Of a stretch of DNA of 64,000 nt, positions 17,484-27,329 are shown piece after piece; position 1 is the stretch's first letter; each line of letters begins with the position of its first letter. The translations under genes and the position numbers were made by a program. Below the pieces are notes generated by a model that did no database searches, was not told where the DNA came from, and saw only the letters and a program-made list of their open reading frames with translations. The stretch is from NCBI GenBank assembly GCA_051653605.1, contig JBOFWL010000139.1, forward strand, positions 62,001-126,000, read 5' to 3'. Origin of the DNA: JBOFWL01 sp051653605 (GTDB lineage Bacteria; Spirochaetota; Brevinematia; Brevinematales; Brevinemataceae).

Positions 17484-18682
17484 TGCGATCATGGTTATTA
17501 GCTTGGGATAATTTACGTTTTAATTTATCAAAAACAATGCTATCAGTGCTCCTTATTGCTTTGGCGACAACTGCGTTGATTACTTTTAGAGGCTTTGAAA
17601 ATTTCACAGCAGAAGGTCTACGAAGAGGCTTCGTTGCAGAAGCTGGAGCATTTCAAATTGCACATAGATCTTTTTGGGCAAATGATTCAGAAACTCCAAT
17701 TCTTCTAAAAACAGAAGATTACAATATCATTATGGATAAGGTAAATCAGATTGACGGAGTTACAGAGACTATGTCGATGCTTTCTTTCGTTGGTTTAATT
17801 GGTACTGATAAAAGAAGTACATCTGTTGTTGGTACTGCTTTTGAATTTTATCCTCAAGGTATCTATGAAAAAGTAGAAAAAGAGAGCTTTGGCCCTCTAA
17901 GTGAAGATGGAATTGTTTTAGGAAAAGGCTTAATCGAGTATCTTCAAGTAAAAGAAGACGATGTTCTAATTTTATTCGGACAAAATACTCATGGAGAAAC
18001 AGCAATTAGTCCAGAACCAATGATCGGCGCAGTTGATCTTGGTGATAGAAATGCCAACAAGGTTATCGGGTTTTCATCCATACAAAATATTAGAGAATTC
18101 TATAATTATGAAGATGAATTTGATCGATTGAGAGTTAGTATTTCAGATGTTGATGATATTCCTGCTGCTTATAAGAAAATTAACGAATTACTTGCTGATA
18201 CCCCTTACGAGGCAAAAGACTGGCTCTACTTGAATCCTTATTTCACAGAGGTGGAGACGTTTATTGGTAACAATGCTCTTTGGAATTCAGTTATTCTTAT
18301 TATTCTCGTTGTTGTTGCTATTGTTCAAATGCTCCAAATGAGTTACTTACAACGTATGCGCGAGCTAGGAACATTACAAGCAATCGGCTTAACACCTAAG
18401 GCTGTATTCTCCCTCCTACAAAAAGAATCTTTTTTAATTTCTTTTATGAGTATTATTCTGGGGATCGGTATGGCATTTGCTATTAGATCTATCATTATTT
18501 TATCAGGGATGGTGTTCATACCACCTATGTCAACAATATCCTATCCCTTTATTTTAGTCTTCTATACCTCGGATATTATATTTATAAGTGTGGGTATTAT
18601 TTTACTAACACTTGCTTCTTCCTTGTATCCTGCGTATAGAGCTGTTTCAAAACCTGTAGTGGAAGTGATGAAAAATGCGTAA
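17483..18682 (+). CDS. ABC transporter permease, LolC/E-MacB (FtsX) type
   Basis: The 399-residue permease has one N-terminal membrane helix (about 18-38), a large periplasmic domain (about 40-260, MacB_PCD-like), and three C-terminal helices. These lie around VILIILVVVAIVQMLQ, SFLISFMSIILGIGMAFAIR and ISVGIILLTLASSLYPAYRA, with the family motif RELGTLQAIGLTPKAVFSLLQKE after the second helix. It partners the upstream ATPase. With a LolA-like protein next in the operon, lipoprotein or lipid extraction toward the outer membrane is the most natural role. Confidence 0.88.
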   Translation: MRSWLLAWDNLRFNLSKTMLSVLLIALATTALITFRGFENFTAEGLRRGFVAEAGAFQIAHRSFWANDSETPILLKTEDYNIIMDKVNQIDGVTETMSMLSFVGLIGTDKRSTSVVGTAFEFYPQGIYEKVEKESFGPLSEDGIVLGKGLIEYLQVKEDDVLILFGQNTHGETAISPEPMIGAVDLGDRNANKVIGFSSIQNIREFYNYEDEFDRLRVSISDVDDIPAAYKKINELLADTPYEAKDWLYLNPYFTEVETFIGNNALWNSVILIILVVVAIVQMLQMSYLQRMRELGTLQAIGLTPKAVFSLLQKESFLISFMSIILGIGMAFAIRSIIILSGMVFIPPMSTISYPFILVFYTSDIIFISVGIILLTLASSLYPAYRAVSKPVVEVMKNA

Positions 18683-19373
18683 AATTTTATTTTTAATTAC
18701 ACTTTTAGTGCCTGTCGCCTGGAATCATGCTAATGTTTTAGATCAATTTCTTTCATATCAAGAATTAATGTTTCAAGAAAAAGATTTATATGAAATTGAT
18801 AACGTATTTAAAGCTACTTCAAAGCAAAGAGATGTAACTGCTTTAGCTAAAGTGTTTATGCAGAGAGGTTTACAGGCTTCTTATCTGGTTCAAAATGGTC
18901 GTCCTATCATATTTTTAACAACTAGAATTGGAACATGGGTGGTTCAAGAGAATCTTCCTAATCCATTGAAGGTTGGTGGGTCTTATGCAGCTTTTGGGGT
19001 TATGTCTATTGACGATATCTTAGGGATTGATTATAGAGTCGACTATGAGATCGTATCTAATGGAAATCCGATGCTCTTAAAATCTAAAAATAATAACTCT
19101 GCTTATGCTTATATCGAACTAAAGCAGATTACTCCAACTAATTTTGAATCCCGTCTTATGGATCGTAATCAACGTCCTATTAAATCGGGTGCCTACGAAT
19201 TAGGTGTTGTAAATAGCATTAAGACTATCAAAAAAGCTGCATTCCAAGATTTAGTATTCGATACTAACAGAACCAGCTCTTTTGAAGTAACATCAATAAA
19301 GAAATCGGCTGTGCCTGCTCAACTTTTATCTCCAGAACGAATAAAACTGTTATTTAACCAAGTAAAACAATGA
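18675..19373 (+). CDS. LolA-like outer-membrane lipoprotein-sorting family protein
   Basis: The 232-residue protein has a signal peptide (ends near WNHA). The body, rich in beta-strands and hydrophobic patches, includes KVFMQRGLQASYLVQNGRPIIFLTTRIGTWVVQENLPNPLKVGGSYAAFGVMSIDDILGIDY in pieces, which resembles the LolA-like sorting-protein fold found next to MacB/LolC-type permeases in spirochaetes and others. It overlaps the permease gene by 8 bp and the next gene by 4 bp. Likely role: periplasmic carrier of lipidated cargo. Family call by style, not by a single diagnostic motif. Confidence 0.65.
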   Translation: MRKILFLITLLVPVAWNHANVLDQFLSYQELMFQEKDLYEIDNVFKATSKQRDVTALAKVFMQRGLQASYLVQNGRPIIFLTTRIGTWVVQENLPNPLKVGGSYAAFGVMSIDDILGIDYRVDYEIVSNGNPMLLKSKNNNSAYAYIELKQITPTNFESRLMDRNQRPIKSGAYELGVVNSIKTIKKAAFQDLVFDTNRTSSFEVTSIKKSAVPAQLLSPERIKLLFNQVKQ

Positions 19374-20428
19374 AAAAACATCTAGTATTTATTTTATTAT
19401 TAAGCGTTGGGCCTATTTTTGCAAATACTCGCTTTGTTGGCGGAACAGAGACTACTCTTTCGTTAACTAATTTCGATGTGTCATCATTGCCTATAGAAGA
19501 TACTTATATTAATTTAGATACACAGATATATGCAGGGTTTACAACGTCTAAATTTATAGGGTTTAACCAATTAACGATTTCTCTTAGCCCTGGAGTGAGA
19601 ATTTCTCAACAATATGGGCCAACATCACTTCAAAAACCTATTTTAGATGCAAACTTTATGTTTTATGAAGCCTTTTTACGCTATGATGGGCTCAGTGTTT
19701 CATTTAACATTGGTAAGTCGCTATTAGGATGGGGGCAAGGCACCTCTCGCCAGTATGCATTTATTGTTAGTGATGCATTTCGTGATGGGGTAAACCGATT
19801 TTATAATGCTGAAATTCTTTATAGAAAAGGGCCTACGCTGCTTTCCATGGGTTTTGGTATGGATACGGACTCCATTGACCGCTTTGAAGATCCCGAATGG
19901 TTTTCACCATGGGTTTATGTAAAGCATGATCAAAGTTCTTACACCTTATTGGGTGGAGTCCTCGTAGAACATAACTTGGATGATGGAAACGATGTAAAAG
20001 CAGTTTTTGAATTCCAATATTTCTTACCTAAAAACTTTGAGATATATAGCACATTTGCATATCTTCTCTTAGAAGATGATAAGATTGGAAAAGAAGATCA
20101 GATTCAGTTTTTAGCTGGCTTAAAATATGAGCAACGTTTTGGTGGTAATATCACCCTGATTCCTCGCATTGAATATTTTGTTGAACAGAAAAATCACTTT
20201 ATTTCTTTTGGGATAACGAGTCTATTATATCAACTAGAGTTGACGATATTCAATACTTTTTCATATCGTTTTGATGATACTTGGGATAATAATATTTTAA
20301 CAAGATTAAAATGGAATGTTAGCCCTAATTTCAAAGTGTTGCTAGAACACAGAGCTTTCTTTTTTGAAGAAAAATCTCTTGTTACTATTCAACATATTGC
20401 GGAAATGAAGATGGAAATATTTTTCTAG
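19370..20428 (+). CDS. Predicted outer-membrane beta-barrel, last gene of transport operon
   Basis: The 352-residue protein begins with a signal peptide (ending GPIFAN) and continues with amphipathic strands: FNIGKSLLGWGQGTSRQYAF, LLEHRAFFFEEKSLV and a final strand HIAEMKMEIFF ending in Phe, the classic barrel C terminus. The GKSLLGWGQG motif recalls DUF1302-like barrels that sit with RND or ABC lipid transporters. The ATGA overlap with the LolA-like gene shows coupling. Together with the ABC pair it suggests a pathway spanning both membranes. Confidence 0.65.
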   Translation: MKKHLVFILLLSVGPIFANTRFVGGTETTLSLTNFDVSSLPIEDTYINLDTQIYAGFTTSKFIGFNQLTISLSPGVRISQQYGPTSLQKPILDANFMFYEAFLRYDGLSVSFNIGKSLLGWGQGTSRQYAFIVSDAFRDGVNRFYNAEILYRKGPTLLSMGFGMDTDSIDRFEDPEWFSPWVYVKHDQSSYTLLGGVLVEHNLDDGNDVKAVFEFQYFLPKNFEIYSTFAYLLLEDDKIGKEDQIQFLAGLKYEQRFGGNITLIPRIEYFVEQKNHFISFGITSLLYQLELTIFNTFSYRFDDTWDNNILTRLKWNVSPNFKVLLEHRAFFFEEKSLVTIQHIAEMKMEIFF

Positions 20429-20531
20429 CTCGTAGGATATTTTCATACTATTAAATTAATTTTTAATGGTGTGAAGACTAAAATGAGAGACTTTACCTTA
20501 GTAGAGTTTTGAAATCAACCAAATAACAGAT

Positions 20532-20567
20532 TGACCCTTGAGGATTTATGCCTCAGGGGTCATTTTT
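20532..20567 (+). terminator. Rho-independent terminator
   Basis: TGACCCTTGAGG and CCTCAGGGGTCA form a 12-bp stem with one wobble pair and a T run. The rest of the spacer 20429-20793 holds only AT-rich sequence and a possible TTGACA near 20729. Confidence 0.85.
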
Positions 20568-20793
20568 ATTTAAAAATTTTTAACAAATCACAGTAATAGA
20601 AGATAAACTCCTCTAAAAATACCCAATCTATACCTAAGAAAAATCACTCCAAAATTCTAAGTAAATTAAACTAATAGGCAAACCTCATAAAATAAACTTC
20701 ACAGATCTTTTTCCTGAAAATGTTGTATTGACATATGACTATAAACTATAATTATACATATTATAAAATATTATTTTAAGGGGGCATTTTCTA

Positions 20794-21651
20794 ATGCTAG
20801 TTTTATTAATAGCGTTATGTTTTTATCCGTCTATTTTTTATTCAAATTCAGGTGAGCACTCAAGCTTAGCAATTCAAAATGATATTGAAGTCTCAGGGCA
20901 TAAAAAGCCCACGGATACTCTCAAACTTCAATGGCCTTCTGTTAAAGATGCTAAAATATATGTTGTTTCCGTTGCAACACTTAGTCATAAAAATATATCG
21001 GTAACTAATATTAAGCGTGATGATTTTCATAATGTAGGTTCATCGAAGAACACTCATTTTTCGTATTCTGCTAAAATTCCTATTCGTCGTTATGTCTTTC
21101 TTGTAGAAGCACTTGATAGTAAAGGCTTGCTTATCACCAATTATACTTCTCAAATTTCATATCGATATCCGAAAAATATTCGAGAATTTCTTATGGATGT
21201 TGATTTTACGATTGCCCATGCTCAGCGCCAAATTACAAATTTTGGGCTAGCAGGAAGTAAACAAAAGGTTAAAGGCAGAGCGCATGGTTTATATGATTAT
21301 GCTGCTGATTTGCTAAATTCTCGAAATCTTTGGGATCAATACTCTAGTTTTGAAGTTGTTCTTAATGGGAATCCTAAAATTTCGATTGTTCCCTTTCCTA
21401 TTGGAGCAGAAATGACAGGTTCGGTCGAGGTTTCTGGATTGTATGAAGGGGAAATTATTTATAATAAACTACAAGCTAAAAGTGGAGGACTTACTGTAGG
21501 CGGTTCTATTACGGCGCGTTATAGACATCCTGATAAAGGTCTTATTGAAGAATCATATAACTTTGACGAGGCTAGTGTATTTCTTAGGTCTATTGTTAAA
21601 AACTATAAGGATCTAAATCGTCAATTATATTTTACCTCAGGGGTAGAATAA
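20794..21651 (+). CDS. Exported protein with fibronectin-III-like region, upstream of RND pump
   Basis: The 285-residue protein has a signal sequence (MLVLLIALCFYPSIFYSNS). A beta-rich N-terminal region follows (residues about 35-125), in which KLQWPSVKDAKIYVVSVATL and RRYVFLVEALDSKGLL read like a fibronectin type III sandwich. A second domain holds GGLTVGGSITARYRHPDKG. It does not show the lipoyl or hairpin motifs of a membrane-fusion protein, though it occupies the operon slot where one is usual. It is 34 bp upstream of the RND gene. Function not recognised. Confidence 0.6.
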   Translation: MLVLLIALCFYPSIFYSNSGEHSSLAIQNDIEVSGHKKPTDTLKLQWPSVKDAKIYVVSVATLSHKNISVTNIKRDDFHNVGSSKNTHFSYSAKIPIRRYVFLVEALDSKGLLITNYTSQISYRYPKNIREFLMDVDFTIAHAQRQITNFGLAGSKQKVKGRAHGLYDYAADLLNSRNLWDQYSSFEVVLNGNPKISIVPFPIGAEMTGSVEVSGLYEGEIIYNKLQAKSGGLTVGGSITARYRHPDKGLIEESYNFDEASVFLRSIVKNYKDLNRQLYFTSGVE

Positions 21652-21685
21652 ACAGGTTTCATCTTAAGATTTTAAAGGAAGTACT

Positions 21686-24600
21686 ATGTCGTATAAAATT
21701 ATTGAATTTGCCATAAAAAACCAACGGTTTTTTAATAGTCTTTCGTTTCTTATTTTGATTGTGGGTATTTTTGTTTATATTCGAACTCCAAAAGATATTT
21801 TTCCCGAAGTGAAAGAATCCACGATTCAGGTTCAGATTATTTATCCTGGAGCATCTGCGGAGCGTGTACAGCAACAAATAGTTAATCTTGTCGAGTCTCG
21901 AGTTCTTGGTTTAACAGAAATCAAAAGTAGTTCTTCTATTTCACGAAAAAATGTTGCTATCTCTCGCTTTACTGTTAATCGAGATTATTATCGCCGTCTT
22001 AATGAAGTTCGACAACTCGTTCAGAATACTATCGAATCTATTTCATTTCCAGAAGGAGTGTTACCTCCTCAAATTTCATCAGAAACACTTAATGATAGCC
22101 CTTTCATTCAACTTTTTATCGAATCCGATAATAAAGAACAAGCATATATTCTTTCTAAGCAAATTGAAAAAGAGCTTGAATATATTGACGGAATGGATAG
22201 AGCCGCCATTTATGGACGGGAGGAATATCAGTATGAAATTAATGTTAACCCCAATAAAATTGCTAGAGAAGGCATTGGCTTAGGTGAAATTTACAATGCC
22301 ATTGACCAATCTAAAACAGGGGCATTTGGTGGCGGGACTATCCTTAAAAATGGGGAGCACCACAGTATTTCGGTGTCGTCCATAGTGGATAATAAAGAAC
22401 ACTTTGAAAATATTGTTATCAGAGCAAATGAAATAGGAAACCTTGTTCTCGTTAAGGATATTGCCGAGGTATCGTTTGATTTTGCAGATGCGGATGCTTT
22501 CTACTTTCTTAACTCAAAAAGAGGCATCGTTTTTAACATTGTTAAAAAATCAAGCGGGGATATGACGGAGCTTCGAAAAAAACTTGATATATTAATTGAA
22601 AAATATCAAGCTAGTTATCCCGAAGTAAATATTAGTCTATTTTTTGATAACTCTCGTCGAATTTCAGACCGTATTGTTTTGCTTAATCAAAATCTCACCT
22701 TAGGGTTGATATTTGTTTTTCTTGTCCTAATTTTCTTTTTCAATTTTTCAACAGCACTCTGGACAACCTTTGGTGTGCCTATATCATTTTGTGTTGGTCT
22801 TATCATGACGGTAGCATTAGGCCAGAATATCAATACAATTGTGATGATTAGTTTTCTTCTTATTTTGGGAGTTGTTGTAGATGATGGAATTGTTTTTTCT
22901 GAAAATGCATACCGACACTTTGAAATGGGTAAAACTCCTCATCAAGCTGTTGTTGATGGCATGGGCGAAGTCTCTATGTCTGTTATTTTTGCTGCTTTAA
23001 CGACAATCGCCTCTATTAGTACTCAATTTTTTCTTAGTGGCAAGATAGGGGACTTTGCCTTTCCTCTTCCCGTTGTTATTATCTGTACTCTTTTTGGCTC
23101 AATATTTGAATCAATGTTTGTTCTCCCAGGGCACCTACTGCATGCTTTTGAACATATTGATCGAACAAAAAAGAAACCCTCACTCAATATTAAGATTTTG
23201 GGTTATTTACAGGCTAAATATGAAAAAATGCTGCGATTCCTTATTTATCATCGAAAAAAATCACTTGCAGGCATTCTTATTCTTGTAAGTCTTCTTACAG
23301 GCATTCTCCTTATGCGAATTCCTTTTGTATTCTACGCGGGCCCCCCTAAAAATATTTTTGTCTTTTTTGATACCCCCGCTGGAAATACTCTTGAGCAAAC
23401 ACAGCTAGCTTCGGAGAGTATTACAGGATATTTGTCTGGAGTGAAGCAACTCGAAGATATTTTTACAATTACAGGCTTTCAAAATATGCCTAATAAGGTG
23501 ATGATACAAGCTAATGTAAGTTCGTCTGTTCCCCCGCTTTTTAATTGGCTTAATATTAAGAAGGATCTTAAAAAGTATATTGAAAGAAATGAATTGCCTC
23601 TTAGTAACTATCGTTTTAATATTTTAGGAGAAGATAATTTTTATATTGATAAACTTGAAATTGCAGTGCGAGGGACGAATAAACAGTCTGTTACTTTACT
23701 TGCGAAAGAAGTTCAGTCATTTCTTCGAGATCAGAAAAATATAGAAAGCCCTCGGCTCAACACCTCCGAACCCTTGCTAAATCAAGAAGTAATTATTGAT
23801 GCTGGAAAGGCAAAAGTTTATGGGATTACTCCTAAGGAAATATCTCAAAATATTGGAATGGCATTTCAAGGTGTTGTTGTGGGACAGATTAATCATACAA
23901 ACTCTCAATATGATGTTAAACTTCAGTATGATAAGAGATATCAGACATTTGAATCCTTGCAAGATATGCGTATTCCTAATAAATTTGCTCGCTTTGTTAG
24001 CCTTTCAGAAATGGCAGATTTAAAAGATACTCTGGAAGAAACGGAAATATTTACAGAGAGTGGGCTTTATAGTATTAAGGTGCTTGATTCTCTACATGAA
24101 ACCAGTATTCTTTCTAATAATTCTCTTGCTCTTATTAATAAAGTTAAAAAACATTTTGCTCCGTATAATAATAGTAATCTTGATGCTAGCCTTTATTTTG
24201 ATAATGAAATATCAGAAGTTATTCAAGGGGTATCAGATGTTTCGATAGCCTTATTCATAGGTATTGCCGTGGTTCTTTTGATTTTACTCTATCTATTCAA
24301 CTCCTTTGTTTCTTCGTTTTTGGCATTGGCTGGTATTCCATTTATTCTCTTTGGCTTAACTTTGGGGCTTCAAATTATGAATCTCCCTCTTAATAACATG
24401 GCTCTTTTAGGTCTTATCGCGCTCTTAGGGCTTGTCGTCAACGATGCTATTGTCCTTTTGGAGCATCTCTACGCCTCTCTTAAACGTGGGGATCTATTCT
24501 TAAATGGCCTAGTAAAACATGTTAGCACTCGTTTTCGCCCTATTATCATGACGCTAACCACGACGCTAGTTGGGGTTGCGCCTCTTGCCTTTGGCTTTTC

Positions 24601-24832
24601 AGGCAATGAATTTCTTCTTCAGCCTCTGGCTGTTGTGATTTTTTTTGGGGTTCTGGTTGTATCTCTTATCACGCTAGTTATTCTCCCACTTGTTATTAGT
24701 ATTTTAGAAGTAGATGGCAAAGGGCTTTTCTTCAAATATTATCGAACGTCTATTTCTATATTTATGAAACATTTATGGAATCAACTGCGAGGAATGGGTA
24801 AGCGTCTCAAAATAAAGGAGGGTAAAAAATGA
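21686..24832 (+). CDS. RND-family efflux permease (AcrB-like)
   Basis: The 1048-residue protein has the RND duplication. The first membrane helix is at about 16-34, large periplasmic loops follow helices 1 and 7, and helices 2-6 start near residue 338. The proton-relay pair is in helix 4 (LGVVVDDGIVFSENAYRHFE), and the second half has the matching GLIALLGLVVNDAIVLLEHLY. GASAERVQQQIVNLVESRV is the conserved porter-domain start. It would export hydrophobic or lipid-like compounds using proton motive force. It is coupled by a 4-bp overlap to a TolC-like gene. No HlyD-type adaptor gene is present in the cluster. Confidence 0.92.
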   Translation: MSYKIIEFAIKNQRFFNSLSFLILIVGIFVYIRTPKDIFPEVKESTIQVQIIYPGASAERVQQQIVNLVESRVLGLTEIKSSSSISRKNVAISRFTVNRDYYRRLNEVRQLVQNTIESISFPEGVLPPQISSETLNDSPFIQLFIESDNKEQAYILSKQIEKELEYIDGMDRAAIYGREEYQYEINVNPNKIAREGIGLGEIYNAIDQSKTGAFGGGTILKNGEHHSISVSSIVDNKEHFENIVIRANEIGNLVLVKDIAEVSFDFADADAFYFLNSKRGIVFNIVKKSSGDMTELRKKLDILIEKYQASYPEVNISLFFDNSRRISDRIVLLNQNLTLGLIFVFLVLIFFFNFSTALWTTFGVPISFCVGLIMTVALGQNINTIVMISFLLILGVVVDDGIVFSENAYRHFEMGKTPHQAVVDGMGEVSMSVIFAALTTIASISTQFFLSGKIGDFAFPLPVVIICTLFGSIFESMFVLPGHLLHAFEHIDRTKKKPSLNIKILGYLQAKYEKMLRFLIYHRKKSLAGILILVSLLTGILLMRIPFVFYAGPPKNIFVFFDTPAGNTLEQTQLASESITGYLSGVKQLEDIFTITGFQNMPNKVMIQANVSSSVPPLFNWLNIKKDLKKYIERNELPLSNYRFNILGEDNFYIDKLEIAVRGTNKQSVTLLAKEVQSFLRDQKNIESPRLNTSEPLLNQEVIIDAGKAKVYGITPKEISQNIGMAFQGVVVGQINHTNSQYDVKLQYDKRYQTFESLQDMRIPNKFARFVSLSEMADLKDTLEETEIFTESGLYSIKVLDSLHETSILSNNSLALINKVKKHFAPYNNSNLDASLYFDNEISEVIQGVSDVSIALFIGIAVVLLILLYLFNSFVSSFLALAGIPFILFGLTLGLQIMNLPLNNMALLGLIALLGLVVNDAIVLLEHLYASLKRGDLFLNGLVKHVSTRFRPIIMTLTTTLVGVAPLAFGFSGNEFLLQPLAVVIFFGVLVVSLITLVILPLVISILEVDGKGLFFKYYRTSISIFMKHLWNQLRGMGKRLKIKEGKK

Positions 24833-26397
24833 AACAGATCTTAAATATTTTACTTTGGATAGTATTTTTTAGTTCCTCTCTGTTTGCTCAAGAAGAAGCT
24901 GATGACATCAGTTATATCGTCTTAAATGAACAAGAATTTTTATCTCGATTTCTCGATAACTCGTACCAAAAGAAAGCGCTTCAGTATAGTTTTATTGCAA
25001 ATCAACAAAAAGTAAAGATTGCGTTTGAGCCCTATATGGGGTCTATTTTTGCGGACGCCAGTGCAGGTTCGGGGACGACAACAAATATTCTTCCGTTTCA
25101 TAATATTGCTACTAATGGTACTCCTGTTTCGACAGACTTCACCACGGTTAACTATACAAATCTTGCTATTTCTCTGGGTGGAGACATTACTGTTTATCCT
25201 ATTGGAACCTATCTAAAAATTCAGGGAGGGACATCTGCTTATGATATTCGTTCTCAAACAATTGATATTACGACTCCAAATGTTAACAATATTAATATTA
25301 ATGAGTATAGAGATCGATATAGTCGCCCTTATTTTAATATAACTCTTGTTCAGCCTTGGTTAAAAAATGGTTTTGCCTACAATTTTCACTCTCGGGTAAT
25401 TAAAATATCATCGAATGATACAAAGATTGCTCAAAGTAAAAGCTTGCAGGAATTAGAAAACATAGTCTTTCAGGCTTTGTTGGAATATCATAAGCTTATT
25501 CTTCAGACTAAATTAATAGCTATTGCAAACCAGTCTCTTAATGATCTTAAAGAACTTTTTAATACGCAACGACGCTTGCAGAGAGCTGGGGCAAGGGCAT
25601 CATTTGATGTTCAGCAAATTCAGCTTAAAATACATGATATTAGCTCGGCTCTTGCTCAAGAAGAAAACACTTTAGAACTCTCTCTCCAGCTTGTAGAAGA
25701 ACAATTAGGCACTCCGTTAAATCGAAGTAATCTTAATTTGGTAGATCATTCTCTTTCTTTAGAAAATGAATACGATGTGACAAATATTTATCAACATTCT
25801 CTAACTCGCTCTCGAGATCTTCTTCAAACAGAATTACTGCTTAGTAATGTCGGGCATTCGGTGCGAGTTCTCAAAAATCAGCGTCTTCCCGAATTGAACA
25901 CTATTTTTTCTTATGAAACAGCTCGCTCTCATTATCAAGATCACCCTTTTCTTAATAGAGACAATCAGCCTTTTTCTATTCCTCAGGATAATTTTTATGC
26001 GGGCTTGCAATTTAAAATGCCACTTATTCCGATTTCAGCAAAAGCTCGCATTACAGAAATTATAGCTCAGTCTAATCAAGTAGAATATAGTAAATCTTAT
26101 CTTGTTGAAAAACTTCAGAGTGTTTCTCGAGAACGTTATTTAGAGTGGCACAACAATAAGATGAAAGTGGCAAATAGAAAAGAAAATGTTGAGATGAATC
26201 GAGCTATTGTCGTGGAAGCACTTCGTAGATATCGTATTTCTGAAATGTCAGTTATCGATTTTTTTGATTACGAAGAAAATTATCGTCAGAATCAACTTAA
26301 ATTAGCAAGGGATGAATTTGATTATAAAATATCAGCGCTTGCTGTTGAACTTTTTCAAGGAACCTTATTGACAAATTATGGGATTACACTTGAGTAA
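24829..26397 (+). CDS. TolC-like outer-membrane efflux protein
   Basis: The 522-residue protein has a signal peptide (ending SLFAQ) and the TolC two-fold pattern: long coiled helices (LQTKLIAIANQSLNDLKELFNTQRRLQRAGARASFDVQQIQLK in part) and a repeat of the same pattern near the C terminus (NVEMNRAIVVEALRRYRISEMSVIDFFDYEENYRQNQ in part). Beta-strand segments between them would form the outer-membrane barrel. It is the exit duct for the RND pump whose gene overlaps its start. Confidence 0.88.
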   Translation: MKQILNILLWIVFFSSSLFAQEEADDISYIVLNEQEFLSRFLDNSYQKKALQYSFIANQQKVKIAFEPYMGSIFADASAGSGTTTNILPFHNIATNGTPVSTDFTTVNYTNLAISLGGDITVYPIGTYLKIQGGTSAYDIRSQTIDITTPNVNNININEYRDRYSRPYFNITLVQPWLKNGFAYNFHSRVIKISSNDTKIAQSKSLQELENIVFQALLEYHKLILQTKLIAIANQSLNDLKELFNTQRRLQRAGARASFDVQQIQLKIHDISSALAQEENTLELSLQLVEEQLGTPLNRSNLNLVDHSLSLENEYDVTNIYQHSLTRSRDLLQTELLLSNVGHSVRVLKNQRLPELNTIFSYETARSHYQDHPFLNRDNQPFSIPQDNFYAGLQFKMPLIPISAKARITEIIAQSNQVEYSKSYLVEKLQSVSRERYLEWHNNKMKVANRKENVEMNRAIVVEALRRYRISEMSVIDFFDYEENYRQNQLKLARDEFDYKISALAVELFQGTLLTNYGITLE

Positions 26398-26490
26398 ATG
26401 GCTCCTATTTATAGCCGAAATTGAAATAGCATCGTTGTTCTCTTTCTATGGCAATGAGGGGGAGACTATCTCCAGCATATTGAGTATTTA

Positions 26491-26520
26491 TAAAAAAACC
26501 CTCACGTAAACCGTGAGGGC
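26491..26520 (-). terminator. Terminator of the PTS operon
   Basis: CCCTCACG and CGTGAGGG form the stem. On the minus strand it is followed by seven T residues, fitting the end of the leftward PTS operon. Confidence 0.85.
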
Positions 26521-26537
26521 TAGTATTTAATTGTATA

Positions 26538-27329
26538 TTAACCAAGAATATTCAAGGCGTATGCAATAATCGAACAGGCGATTACTCCTAGGATAACAGT
26601 AGTAGATCGCACTTTTTTATTGCCAAATAAGCTATAAATAATTCCTACAATAATAGCAGGTAATAATGCTGGCATAATTTGGTTTAAAACATCTTGCAAG
26701 GATACAACAACTTCTCCAGTTTTAAATGTATAAAGCACGTTGGTTTTAACCACAGTGGGTATAAGCGCTCCAATCATTGTAATTCCTAAAATTGTTGCTG
26801 CATCAGTAAGGGCTGTAAGTTGCTTTGACATACCAACGAACAAGTTTGTTCCGTTTTTATAAGCAGGGTAAATAAATAGTAAACGGATAATAATTTGAGC
26901 AATATTGACAAGCAGCCAAATAAGCACACCGATTATATTCCCTTGAACAGCCATGTAAGCGGCGATAGCTCCAAAAATAGTTGTGATGAGAATAAATAAA
27001 CTATCACCAATGCCTCCAAAAGAGCCCATTAGTCCAGCTTTAATTCCAGCTACAGCATCTTTTGCTTGATAGCCTTCTTTTTCCTCCATAGCAATATCAG
27101 CACCCAAAATGAGGGGCCCTAAATGGGGGCTTGTATTGTAGAATTGATTGTGATAACGCATCATTTCTTTTAACTCTTCGCCTTTGTAGAATTTCTGAAG
27201 GACAGGCAACATCGAATATAAATATCCTTGTGCTTGCATTTTTTCATAATTCCAACAAATTTGAGAACAAAATAACCATCTTACATTTACACGTGTTAAA
27301 TCTTTTTTAGTAATAATATTAGTCTTCAT
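26538..27329 (-). CDS. PTS mannose-family permease, IID component
   Basis: ATG 27329 is chosen because GGAGGAGGG lies directly upstream; an in-frame extension overlapping the IIC gene has none. The 263-residue protein has the IID hallmarks: RWLFCSQICWNYEKMQAQGYLYSMLP near the start, FYNTSPHLGPLILGADIAMEE, and the GLMGSFGGIGDSLF motif, followed by C-terminal membrane helices. It overlaps the IIC gene by 11 bp and forms the sugar channel with it. Confidence 0.93.
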   Translation of the reverse strand: MKTNIITKKDLTRVNVRWLFCSQICWNYEKMQAQGYLYSMLPVLQKFYKGEELKEMMRYHNQFYNTSPHLGPLILGADIAMEEKEGYQAKDAVAGIKAGLMGSFGGIGDSLFILITTIFGAIAAYMAVQGNIIGVLIWLLVNIAQIIIRLLFIYPAYKNGTNLFVGMSKQLTALTDAATILGITMIGALIPTVVKTNVLYTFKTGEVVVSLQDVLNQIMPALLPAIIVGIIYSLFGNKKVRSTTVILGVIACSIIAYALNILG

